In this document: piece by piece, positions 1-6,579 of the stretch | How positions within the stretch are numbered: position 1 is the stretch's first letter | Layout: each line of letters begins with the position of its first letter | NCBI GenBank assembly: GCA_027325905.1 | Contig: DAIEEM010000282.1 | Span: forward strand, 1 to 6,814 | Origin: Rhodocyclaceae bacterium | GTDB taxonomy: Bacteria; Pseudomonadota; Gammaproteobacteria; Burkholderiales; Rhodocyclaceae | Reading direction: 5' to 3' | DNA: 6,814 nucleotides | Program-made: the position numbers and the translations under genes | The notes under the pieces: model-generated | Databases searched by the model: none | What the model saw: only the letters and a program-made list of their open reading frames with translations | What the model was told of the DNA's origin: nothing

Positions 1-738
1 CTGTTCGACCGCTTCCCGATGCAGATGGTATTCGGCCTGCACAATTGGCCCGGCATCGCGGCCGGCAGCATCGCCGTCATCGACGGCCCGGTGATGGCGG
101 CGGCCGATCGCTTCGAGATCGTCATCGACGGCTGCGGCGGCCATGCCGCGATGCCTCATCAGGCGGTCGACACGGTGCTGGCCGGCGCCGCGCTGGTGCA
201 GGCGCTGCAGGCGTTGGTGAGCCGCGAGACCGATCCGCTCGAGGCCGCCGTCGTCAGCGTCACGCGCTTCCATGCCGGCAATGCCGACAACATACTGCCG
301 GAGCGGGCGGTGCTGGGCGGCACGGTGCGCGCATTCCGGCCCGAACTTCAGGACGCGCTCGAAGCCGGCATGCGCCGCGTCTGCGACGGCATCGCCGCGA
401 CCTACCGCGTCGGTGTCGCCCTGCATTTCGAGCGCGGCTATCCGCCGACGGTCAATGCCGCGGAACCGAGCCGCATCTGCCGCGAGGTGGCGCGCCAGGT
501 GACGGCGGAAGAAGCTGCCGGCGGCACGGTGCTCACCGATCTCAAGCCGAGCATGGGCGCCGAGGATTTCGCCTACCTGTCGCGCGTCGTGCCCGGCTGC
601 TATGCTTGGCTCGGCAACGGGCCGGGCGTCGGCGGCTGCACGCTGCACAGCCCGCATTACGATTTCAACGACGCGATCATCGCCACCGGCATCCGCTACT
701 GGGTCAGGCTGGCCGAGATGACGCTGCCGCTGCGCTAA
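1..738 (+). CDS. M20-family amidohydrolase (hippurate hydrolase-like), C-terminal part
   Basis: This is the C-terminal 245 residues of a zinc-type amidohydrolase/carboxypeptidase related to hippurate hydrolase and N-acyl-amino-acid or IAA-conjugate hydrolases; the reading frame is open to the first base, so the start and the N-terminal metal ligands lie outside. Visible family motifs, in order, are GLHNWP near residue 13, the dimerisation-domain motif GGHAAMPH, NADNILPERAVLGGTVRAF, the acidic motif MGAEDFAYL and the late histidine motif LHSPHYDFND that supplies a metal ligand in the family. These proteins cleave amide bonds of N-acylated amino acids in the cytoplasm; the substrate here cannot be told from the sequence. 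Full family members are about 380-400 residues, so roughly 145 are missing. It ends with TAA 114 bases before hynS and has no functional link to the hydrogenase that I can see. Confidence 0.93.
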   Translation: MFDRFPMQMVFGLHNWPGIAAGSIAVIDGPVMAAADRFEIVIDGCGGHAAMPHQAVDTVLAGAALVQALQALVSRETDPLEAAVVSVTRFHAGNADNILPERAVLGGTVRAFRPELQDALEAGMRRVCDGIAATYRVGVALHFERGYPPTVNAAEPSRICREVARQVTAEEAAGGTVLTDLKPSMGAEDFAYLSRVVPGCYAWLGNGPGVGGCTLHSPHYDFNDAIIATGIRYWVRLAEMTLPLR

Positions 739-795
739 CGTCCCCGTCATCAGCAGGGGTCTTGCGAAGGTTCTATGATGCGCATTAGAAACCGC

Positions 796-804
796 TGATA
801 TATT
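796..804 (+). promoter_or_regulatory. Possible extended -10 promoter for the hydrogenase operon
   Basis: The sequence TGATATATT matches the extended -10 form TGnTATAAT with one mismatch and sits in a short AT-rich patch of an otherwise GC-rich intergenic gap. Transcription would start near 811, leaving a leader of about 42 bases. No good -35 hexamer lies 17 bases upstream, and a second -10-like hexamer, TATGAT at 774-779, also lacks one. I found no sigma-54 or FNR consensus. This is a weak, consensus-only call. Confidence 0.3.
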
Positions 805-842
805 GACGACGGCTTGCGATTTCGAGGTTGGCATCCGCTACA

Positions 843-847
843 GGGAG
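843..847 (+). promoter_or_regulatory. Ribosome binding site of hynS
   Basis: GGGAG lies five bases before the ATG at 853. It decides the start: the frame is open further up to a TTG at 814, but that codon has no comparable site, and the ATG at 853 puts the twin-arginine motif about 20 residues from the N terminus, as expected for hydrogenase small subunits. Confidence 0.7.
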
Positions 848-852
848 ACAAG

Positions 853-1950
853 ATGAAACGTCCCGCGGCAAACAACATCGGCAGCGCCTTGCGCGAGGCC
901 GGCATCAGTCGGCGCGATTTTCTCGGCTTTTGCGCCACACTGGCGGCGGCCTATGCGCTGCCGGCCGCCAGCGTCGGCGCCATCGCCGCGGCGCTGGAAA
1001 AGGCACCGCGCGCCTCGGTGATCTGGCTTTCGTTCCAGGAATGCACGGGTTGTACCGAGTCGCTGACGCGCTCGCACGCGCCGACCATCGAGGGTCTGAT
1101 TCTCGAACAGATTTCGCTCGACTACCACCACACGCTGCAGGCCGCCGCGGGCGAGGCCGCCGAGCAGGCGCGCATGGAGGCGATGCGCGCGAACGCCGGC
1201 AAGTACCTGCTGATCGTCGACGGTTCGGTGCCGCTCGGCAATGCCGGCTACTCGACCATCGCCGGCGTCAGCAACGTCGATATGCTGAAGGAAGTGGCGC
1301 AGGGCGCCGCCGCGGTGATCGCCGTCGGCACCTGCGCCGCCTACGGCGGCATTCCCGCCGCGCAGCCGAACCCGACCGGCGCCGTGCCGGTCAGTGCGGT
1401 GATCAATGACAAGCCCATCGTCAACGTGCCGGGCTGCCCGCCGATTCCCGTCGTCATCACCGGCGTGCTGGCGCACTTCCTCACCTTCGGCGGCCTGCCG
1501 GAACTCGATGACCTGGGTCGGCCGAAAATTTTCTACGGCGAAAGCATCCACGACCGCTGCTACCGCCGCCCCTTCTACGACCAGGGCAAGTTCGCCGAGA
1601 CTTTCGACGACGAGGGAGCGCGCCGCGGCTGGTGCCTGTTCAAGCTCGGCTGCAAGGGGCCGGTGACCTACAACGCCTGCGCCACGACGAAGTGGAACAA
1701 TGGCGTCTCTTTCCCGATCCAGTCCGGCCACGGCTGCCTCGGCTGCTCGCAGCCGGGCTTCTGGGACATGGGGCCGTTCTACAAGGCGCTGTCGATGCCG
1801 ACGGCGAACGTCGAGAAGGCGGCCGGCATCGCGGCGGCGGCGGGCGTCGCCGCCGGCGCGGCGATGGCCGTCGCCAACCGCGGCAAGAAGGCGGCGGCGA
1901 AAGCGGCGCACGCGCCCGTCACGGTCGAGGACTTGGAGAAGAAGCCATGA
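853..1950 (+). CDS. hynS: [NiFe] hydrogenase small subunit, Tat-exported, Isp-type (group 1e)
   Basis: This 365-residue electron-transfer subunit carries a twin-arginine signal, SRRDFLGF at residues 19-26, followed by a hydrophobic stretch to about residue 48, so it is exported folded, together with the large subunit. Cluster ligands are all visible: proximal [4Fe-4S] C64, C67 (ECTGCTES), C161 (GTCAAYGG) and C195 (PGCPP); distal [4Fe-4S] H233, C236, C261 and C267; medial [3Fe-4S] C276, C295 and C298. The proximal motif has glycine where oxygen-tolerant hydrogenases have an extra cysteine (CTCC), so it is the standard proximal type. After the conserved end (GFWDMGPFY) comes a tail of about 55 residues: an Ala/Gly-rich, weakly hydrophobic segment (about 322-342), a Lys-rich stretch and an acidic end; it may be a membrane anchor. 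The stop overlaps the isp1 start by four bases. The symbol follows Thiocapsa usage; hydS is equally used. Confidence 0.95.
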   Translation: MKRPAANNIGSALREAGISRRDFLGFCATLAAAYALPAASVGAIAAALEKAPRASVIWLSFQECTGCTESLTRSHAPTIEGLILEQISLDYHHTLQAAAGEAAEQARMEAMRANAGKYLLIVDGSVPLGNAGYSTIAGVSNVDMLKEVAQGAAAVIAVGTCAAYGGIPAAQPNPTGAVPVSAVINDKPIVNVPGCPPIPVVITGVLAHFLTFGGLPELDDLGRPKIFYGESIHDRCYRRPFYDQGKFAETFDDEGARRGWCLFKLGCKGPVTYNACATTKWNNGVSFPIQSGHGCLGCSQPGFWDMGPFYKALSMPTANVEKAAGIAAAAGVAAGAAMAVANRGKKAAAKAAHAPVTVEDLEKKP

Positions 1951-2606
1951 GCGCTCTCGAACTGCTGACCTGGGCGCGCGGGCCGGGCCTGGCGCTGGCG
2001 CTCGCCGCCGGCCTCTTCGGCATCGTGCTGCGCGTCTTTGAAATCCAGGCGCTCGGCCGCAAGGGCGACCTCGCCACGGCGCGCACGATCACGCCCGGCA
2101 GCGGCTGGCGCACGATATTATCGCGCTCGCTGCCGCCGCCGGGCATGTTCCAGCGCGCGCCGCTCACCTATGCCGGCGGCTACGTCTTCCACGTCGGGCT
2201 GGCGATCGCCGTGTTCGGCTTCGCGCCGCACATCGAGCTGATCCGCGGCCTCTTCGGCGTTCGCTGGCCCGGCCTGCCCAACCTGTTCGTCGATGCCGCG
2301 ACGGTCGCCACCATCGCCGCCATGCTCGCGGTGCTCGCCGGCCGCCTCATGGACCCGGTCAAGCGCCTGCTCTCGGGCTTCGGCGACTGGCTCGCCTGGA
2401 CGCTGACCTTCGTGCCGCTGCTGACCGGCTACGCCGCCTTCCATCACATGTCCGAGAACTACACGCTGTTGCTGGCGCTGCACATCCTGTCGGTAGAACT
2501 ACTGCTCGCCTTCCTGCCTTTCACCAAGCTCTTCCACGTCGTCGGCCTGTTCATGGCGCGCTGGTACAACGGCGACATCGCGGCGAAGAAAGGAGTTGCA
2601 GCGTGA
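1947..2606 (+). CDS. isp1: Isp1, b-type cytochrome membrane subunit (NarI/DsrM-like)
   Basis: This 219-residue integral membrane protein resembles the heme b subunits NarI of nitrate reductase and DsrM. About five hydrophobic segments can be seen (roughly residues 11-31, 74-93, 117-135, 148-164 and 173-192). Histidines available as heme ligands are H82, H95, H166, H167, H179 and H197; the 18-residue spacing of H179 and H197 matches the pair of late heme-ligand histidines of NarI. In Isp-type hydrogenases this protein anchors the periplasmic HynSL dimer and moves its electrons to Isp2 on the other side of the membrane. It starts at an ATG inside the hynS stop (ATGA), with GGAG at 1935-1938 eight bases upstream, and ends in a GTGA overlap with isp2. 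Such proteins are often labelled respiratory nitrate reductase gamma subunit; the neighbours show it belongs to the hydrogenase. Confidence 0.92.
   Translation: MSALELLTWARGPGLALALAAGLFGIVLRVFEIQALGRKGDLATARTITPGSGWRTILSRSLPPPGMFQRAPLTYAGGYVFHVGLAIAVFGFAPHIELIRGLFGVRWPGLPNLFVDAATVATIAAMLAVLAGRLMDPVKRLLSGFGDWLAWTLTFVPLLTGYAAFHHMSENYTLLLALHILSVELLLAFLPFTKLFHVVGLFMARWYNGDIAAKKGVAA
2590..2595 (+). promoter_or_regulatory. Ribosome binding site of isp2, selecting a GTG start
   Basis: AAGGAG within the end of isp1 stands seven bases before the GTG at 2603. It supports GTG as the start of isp2; the coding frame has no ATG near this position and the overlap with the isp1 stop (GTGA) is the same kind as at the other junctions. 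Confidence 0.8.
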
Positions 2607-3868
2607 CAGCCACTTTCGAACGCGGCATCAATTCCTTCAAGGAAGTACTCGATGCGCCCATCGCCAGCTTCTTCGCCAGTTGCGTGCATTGCGGCCTGTG
2701 CGCCGAGTCCTGCCTGTTCTACACGGAAACCGGCGATCCGCAATACACGCCGGTGCACAAGCTCGAACCGCTGCGCCGCACCTGGTTCCAGGAATACACG
2801 CTGCTCGGCAAGCTGGCGAAAGCCGCGGGGCTGTCGAAGTCGGTGACCGACGCGGAACTCGCCGCATGGGAGCCGCTCGTCTACGACTCCTGCACCATGT
2901 GCGGGCGCTGCTCGATGGTCTGCCCGGTCGGCAACGACCTCACCTACGCGATCCGCAAGATGCGCGAGGGCATGGCGGCGGCCGGCCATGCGCCGGAAGG
3001 GCTGGTCACCGCGACGACGCGCGCCATCGTCGCCGGCAGCCCGGCCGGCGTCAAATGGGTCACCGTGCAGGCGCAGATCAAGCACATGGAAAAGCAGTTC
3101 GGCATCGAGATTCCCGTCAACCAGGCGCACGTCGATTACCTCGTGCTGATGTCGTCGTGGGAAATTCTCAACTATCCCGAATACCTCGGCGCCGTCAGCC
3201 GCATCTTCAAGCAGGCCGGCGCCACGTGGACGCTCAGCGAGCACGCCTACGAGGCCACCAACAGCGGCATCCAGATCGGCGTTTCGGATCTGGCGCGCGA
3301 ACTCGTCGGCCGCATCGTCAAAGCCGCCGAGGACCTCGAGGTCAAATGCGTAATCAGCCCCGAGTGCGGCCACGCCTACACGGCGATCCGTTGGGAAGGG
3401 CCGAACCTGATGGGCCGGTCCTTCGGCTTCGAGGTCAAGCATATCCTCGAAGTGATCGACGAGCTGCACGCGAGCGGCCGCATCAAGCTCAAGGGCACGC
3501 TGGACAAGCCGCAGACCTATCACGACCCCTGCCAGATATCGCGCCGCGGCGGCGTCTATGAACAGCCGCGCAAACTGCTCAAGGAGATCGCACCGCAGTT
3601 CCGCGAAATGAAGGACACGGGCACCATGAACTGGTGCTGCGGCGGCGGCGGCGGCGTCGGCGCCAACGAACGCGCCGAGCCGCTCAAGCTCATTTCCTTC
3701 AAGCGCAAGAAGGCGCAGATCGAGGAACTCGGCGTCGACACCCTGGTGACAGCCTGCGCCAACTGCCGCGTCACCATCGAGGAGGCGCTCGAGCACTACC
3801 ACATGGACGTCGAAATGCTCGGCCTCACGGAGCTCGTCGCGGATCACCTGGAAGAGAATCCATCATGA
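2603..3868 (+). CDS. isp2: Isp2, HdrD/DsrK-like iron-sulfur electron-transfer subunit
   Basis: This 421-residue soluble protein belongs to the heterodisulfide reductase HdrD/DsrK family. The N-terminal part has two classic [4Fe-4S] motifs: C27, C30, C33, C37 and C97, C100, C103, C107 (the second followed by proline). The C-terminal half holds CCG-type cysteine modules. The second is complete: C310, C345-C346 (NWCCGGGGG), C385 and C388, i.e. C-x34-CC-x38-CxxC, the type that binds a non-cubane [4Fe-4S] cluster at the thiol-disulfide site of HdrB/HdrD. The first module is eroded and keeps only C249 and C255. There is no signal peptide or membrane helix, so it should lie on the cytoplasmic face and take electrons from Isp1. 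In known Isp hydrogenases it is required for linking H2 to the membrane electron pathways; its own substrate is unknown. It overlaps hynL by four bases. Confidence 0.93.
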   Translation: MTATFERGINSFKEVLDAPIASFFASCVHCGLCAESCLFYTETGDPQYTPVHKLEPLRRTWFQEYTLLGKLAKAAGLSKSVTDAELAAWEPLVYDSCTMCGRCSMVCPVGNDLTYAIRKMREGMAAAGHAPEGLVTATTRAIVAGSPAGVKWVTVQAQIKHMEKQFGIEIPVNQAHVDYLVLMSSWEILNYPEYLGAVSRIFKQAGATWTLSEHAYEATNSGIQIGVSDLARELVGRIVKAAEDLEVKCVISPECGHAYTAIRWEGPNLMGRSFGFEVKHILEVIDELHASGRIKLKGTLDKPQTYHDPCQISRRGGVYEQPRKLLKEIAPQFREMKDTGTMNWCCGGGGGVGANERAEPLKLISFKRKKAQIEELGVDTLVTACANCRVTIEEALEHYHMDVEMLGLTELVADHLEENPS

Positions 3869-5628
3869 GCGAACGTCTCGTCATCGACCCCGTTACCCGC
3901 ATCGAAGGCCATCTGCGCATCGAGGCGCAACTGCAGGACGGCGCCATCGCGGAAGCCTGGTCGGCCGGCACCATGGTGCGCGGCATCGAACTCATCCTGC
4001 GCGGGCGCGACCCGCGCGACGCCTGGGCCTTCGCCCAGCGCATCTGCGGCGTGTGCACGGTGGTGCATGCGGTGGCCTCGGTGCGTGCGGTCGAGAATGC
4101 GCTCAAGGTGACGATTCCGCCCAACGCCGAACTCATCCGCAACCTGATGATCGGCGCGCAGTACATCCACGACCACGTCATGCATTTCTACCACCTGCAT
4201 GCGCTCGACTGGGTGGACGTGGTTTCGGCGCTGAAGGCCGACCCCAAGGCGACGTCGACGCTGGCGCAATCGATCGGCAGCCATCCGCAGTCCTCGCCCG
4301 GCTATTTCGCCGACGTGCAGAAGCGCCTCAAGGGCTTGGTCGACACCGGCCGGCTCGGCATCTTCCAGAACGGCTACTGGGGCCACCCGGCCTACCGGCT
4401 GCCGCCGGAAGCGAACCTGATGGCGGTGGCGCACTACCTCGAAGCGCTGGCATGGCAGCGCGACGTCGTCGCCCTGCACGCGATTCTCGGCGGCAAGAAC
4501 CCGCATCCGAACTTCGTCGTCGGCGGCGCGCCGATCGCCATCAGCATCTATCCCGAACACCAGGGTCAGGGCAAGGGCCCGCATTACCGCGGCGGCCAGG
4601 GCGGCACGACGCTCGATGTCGTCGGCCTGGAGCGTATCCAGGCGGTGATCGCGTCGATGAAGAGCTTCGTCGACCAGGTCTATGTGCCCGACACGCTGGC
4701 GATCGCCGGCTTCTACAAGGACTGGTTCAAGCAGGGCGAAGGCCTGGGCAACTTCCTTAGCTACGGCGACCTGCCGGGCAAGGGCATCGACGATCCGTCG
4801 GGCTTCCTGTTTCCGCGCGGCGCGATACTGAACCGCGATCTGTCTTCGCTCCACGAAGTCGACCTCGATGCCGACGACCAGATACAGGAATACGTCGCGC
4901 ACTCCTGGTACGACTATGCCGACGGCAAGGACAAGGGCCGGCATCCCTACCGCGGCGAGACCAACATCGACTACACCGGACCGCAGCCGCCCTACCGGCA
5001 TCTGCCGGTCGAGCAGGCCTATTCCTGGATCAAGTCGCCGCGCTGGAAGGGCCGCGCCATGGAAGTCGGGCCGTTGGCGCGCGTGCTGACGCTCTACGCC
5101 AAGGGCCATGCGCAGACCAAGGAACTCGTCGATATGGCCTTGAAGAAGCTCGACCTGCCGGTGACGGCGCTGTTCTCGACCATGGGCCGCACGGCGGCGC
5201 GCACGCTGGAAACGAAGATACTCGCCGATGCCATGCAGGGCTGGTACGACCAGTTCGTCGCCAACATCAAGGCTGGCGACGTCAGTACGTTCAACGAGGC
5301 GCTGTGGGAACCGTCGAGCTGGCCCAGGCATGCGCAGGGTGTCGGTTTCGTCGAGGCGCCGCGCGGCGGTCTGGCGCACTGGGTCGTCATCGACGACGGC
5401 AAGGTCGCCAACTACCAGGCCGTGGTGCCGAGCACCTGGAACGCCGGCCCGCGCGATCCGCAGGGCCAGCCCGGCGCCTACGAAGCCGCGCTGAAGGGAC
5501 ATGCGGTGCACGATGCCAAGCAGCCGCTCGAAGTGCTGCGCACCATCCACAGCTTCGATCCGTGCATCGCCTGCGCCGTCCATCTTACCGACGACAACGA
5601 CGACGCCTTTGCTGCGCGCGTGCTCTGA
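3865..5628 (+). CDS. hynL: [NiFe] hydrogenase large (catalytic) subunit
   Basis: This 587-residue subunit splits H2 at a Ni-Fe(CN)2CO centre. The N-terminal ligand pair is C61 and C64 in RICGVCTVVH and the C-terminal pair C567 and C570 in DPCIACAVH. Glu14 in RIEGH matches the proton-relay glutamate of group 1 enzymes, and Arg500 in APRGGLAHW matches the arginine over the active site. The 14 residues after H573 are the usual extension that a HyaD/HupD-type endopeptidase removes after nickel insertion. No signal peptide is present; export relies on HynS. The length is typical of group 1. The start is the ATG in the ATGA overlap with isp2, with a GGAAGA-like site just upstream; it gives the usual N terminus shortly before DPVTRIEGH. 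The position after isp2, rather than next to hynS, is what marks the Isp-type. No maturation protease gene follows in the window. Confidence 0.96.
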   Translation: MSERLVIDPVTRIEGHLRIEAQLQDGAIAEAWSAGTMVRGIELILRGRDPRDAWAFAQRICGVCTVVHAVASVRAVENALKVTIPPNAELIRNLMIGAQYIHDHVMHFYHLHALDWVDVVSALKADPKATSTLAQSIGSHPQSSPGYFADVQKRLKGLVDTGRLGIFQNGYWGHPAYRLPPEANLMAVAHYLEALAWQRDVVALHAILGGKNPHPNFVVGGAPIAISIYPEHQGQGKGPHYRGGQGGTTLDVVGLERIQAVIASMKSFVDQVYVPDTLAIAGFYKDWFKQGEGLGNFLSYGDLPGKGIDDPSGFLFPRGAILNRDLSSLHEVDLDADDQIQEYVAHSWYDYADGKDKGRHPYRGETNIDYTGPQPPYRHLPVEQAYSWIKSPRWKGRAMEVGPLARVLTLYAKGHAQTKELVDMALKKLDLPVTALFSTMGRTAARTLETKILADAMQGWYDQFVANIKAGDVSTFNEALWEPSSWPRHAQGVGFVEAPRGGLAHWVVIDDGKVANYQAVVPSTWNAGPRDPQGQPGAYEAALKGHAVHDAKQPLEVLRTIHSFDPCIACAVHLTDDNDDAFAARVL

Positions 5629-5671
5629 ACCGCGGCAAGCCTGCGCAATCGGAATAGGCATCAGTTGCACA

Positions 5672-6199
5672 ATGACGAATAATTTTGTCGGAGCAATATT
5701 CGCCAAGCTCGAGGATGCCCACGCGCTGGTCGAGGAGATGCTTGACCGTCAATTGCAGATGGACCAAGTATCCATCCTGCACAAGGCAGGGGGGGGAGGC
5801 GACGACTTTCTCGGGATCGCCTACACGAACGAAAGGGAGCGTTTCAGAGTGTGGGGTGCGCAGGGCGCACTATGGGGATCGCTGGGCGGATTGTTGGATG
5901 GCGCCGCCGGCCTGCTCTTGGTGCCCGGCATCGGCGCTCTCCTTATTGCCGGCCCGCTGATCGATGCCATTGCCGGCGCCGCCGTGGGCGCGGGGCTGAT
6001 GACTACTGGAGCGGCGGCGACTCACCTTACTATCGGCCTGCGTCGTTTGGGCATTCCCGACGACAAACTGACGCTGCTGCATCAGGCGGTCATGGATGGC
6101 AAAACGGTGGTCTTGATTCAATGCGGCAATGGCGATCCCGAGGCATTGCGCCGACGCTTGGCCTGGAAGGGTGCCGATCCCGTGATCACCATGCCTTGA
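5672..6199 (+). CDS. Glycine-rich membrane protein of the general stress 17M / DUF1269 type
   Basis: This 175-residue protein has three parts. Residues 3-37 look like the alpha/beta N-terminal domain of general stress protein 17M (YflT) and DUF1269 proteins: a short strand (FVGAIF), a helix (EDAHALVEEML) and a second strand (QVSILH). Residues 63-118 are a Gly/Ala-rich hydrophobic stretch, likely two membrane helices with glycine-zipper spacing. Residues 120-172 return to alpha/beta, with LGIPDDK and a strand KTVVLIQ before a helix. Its function is unknown; family members are often linked to stress, but this is weak. I chose the ATG at 5672 because similarity to the family begins there, although no clear Shine-Dalgarno site is visible and the frame is open upstream through the end of hynL. 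It lies 43 bases after hynL with no terminator between, so it may be the last gene of the operon. Codons use more A/T than the hydrogenase genes. Confidence 0.75.
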   Translation: MTNNFVGAIFAKLEDAHALVEEMLDRQLQMDQVSILHKAGGGGDDFLGIAYTNERERFRVWGAQGALWGSLGGLLDGAAGLLLVPGIGALLIAGPLIDAIAGAAVGAGLMTTGAAATHLTIGLRRLGIPDDKLTLLHQAVMDGKTVVLIQCGNGDPEALRRRLAWKGADPVITMP

Positions 6200-6207
6200 C
6201 GTATCGT

Positions 6208-6232
6208 CAGCGGCGGCTGCGCCGATCCGCTG
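6208..6232 (+). other. GC-rich hairpin after the DUF1269-type gene
   Basis: CAGCGG at 6208-6213 pairs with CCGCTG at 6227-6232, and CGGC at 6214-6217 with GCCG at 6221-6224 around a three-base loop; two bases (AT) bulge out. There is no T tract behind it, so it is not a terminator by itself; it might protect the mRNA 3' end or act with the terminator that follows. Confidence 0.4.
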
Positions 6233-6243
6233 CCGGACACGAA

Positions 6244-6271
6244 AAAGCCCAGCCCTTTCGAGCTGGGCTTT
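6244..6271. terminator. Bidirectional rho-independent terminator
   Basis: AAAGCCCAGC (6244-6253) pairs perfectly with GCTGGGCTTT (6262-6271) around an eight-base loop. On the + strand it is followed by TGTGTT, a poor tract; on the minus strand the stem ends in TTTTTC, a better one. It lies between two convergent genes and can end both the hydrogenase-side transcript and the minus-strand transcript of the small membrane protein. Confidence 0.88.
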
Positions 6272-6331
6272 GTGTTGTATCGGCCATTTTCGATTCACTT
6301 ATCCGCCGGCCGCGAGCGCGAAAACGAATGG

Positions 6332-6571
6332 CTAGTTGTTGAGTCTGCACTTTCGGCCAAGATAATGCAGCATGGCCCCGGCGACGATGCCCGCGCCCGC
6401 AACCACCAAGGCGTCATCACCATAGAAGCTGTTCTTGTAGTCGGTCCCCCCAACGCCCCAGGCGACGAGAACAGCAGCTATCACCAGACCGCACAATGCC
6501 ATCAATGACGTGCCCGAAAGAATCAGTACATCGCACTTCGCCATATGGAACTCGGTCGTAGATTCGGCCAT
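6332..6571 (-). CDS. Small two-helix membrane protein, hypothetical
   Basis: This 79-residue protein is unrecognised. It has a polar N terminus, a first hydrophobic segment at about residues 15-40 (SLMALCGLVIAAVLVAWGVGG), a short polar loop containing DYKNSFYGDD, a second segment at about 53-69 rich in Gly and Ala, and a basic C-terminal tail (GRKCRLNN). Three cysteines are at residues 13, 27 and 75. The start is well supported: AAGGAGG on the minus strand stands eight bases before the ATG. A second in-frame ATG nine codons later has no such site. It ends about 60 bases before the shared terminator and runs towards the hydrogenase operon, so it is a separate transcription unit. By position it could be either inner-membrane partner or an unrelated orphan; no function can be assigned. 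Confidence 0.72.
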   Translation of the reverse strand: MAESTTEFHMAKCDVLILSGTSLMALCGLVIAAVLVAWGVGGTDYKNSFYGDDALVVAGAGIVAGAMLHYLGRKCRLNN

Positions 6572-6579
6572 CGCTATTT

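Noticed and set aside
742..759. CCCC/GGGG hairpin as terminator of the amidohydrolase gene
   Set aside because: Only four perfect pairs around a ten-base loop and no T tract follows.
829..845. TTGGCA-like element as a sigma-54 promoter
   Set aside because: The required GC does not occur at the correct distance from GG, and it is too near the start codon.
814..852. TTG start 13 codons upstream of the chosen hynS start
   Set aside because: No ribosome binding site precedes it, while GGGAG precedes the ATG at 853 and the Tat signal position fits that ATG.
3643..3662. GGC trinucleotide repeat as a microsatellite
   Set aside because: It encodes the glycine string after the conserved CC pair of Isp2 and is explained by the protein motif.
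2459..3847. Minus-strand frame of 462 residues opposite isp2
   Set aside because: It is a shadow of isp2, whose cysteine motifs, start site and overlaps are clear.
3844..5706. Minus-strand frame of 620 residues opposite hynL
   Set aside because: It is antisense to the fully motif-supported large subunit, is rich in Arg/Ala/Val/Asp as expected from the complement of GC-rich codons, and has no recognisable domain.
6272..6508. Plus-strand frame of 78 residues after the terminator
   Set aside because: It is antisense to the 79-residue protein, has no ribosome binding site and no protein-like features.
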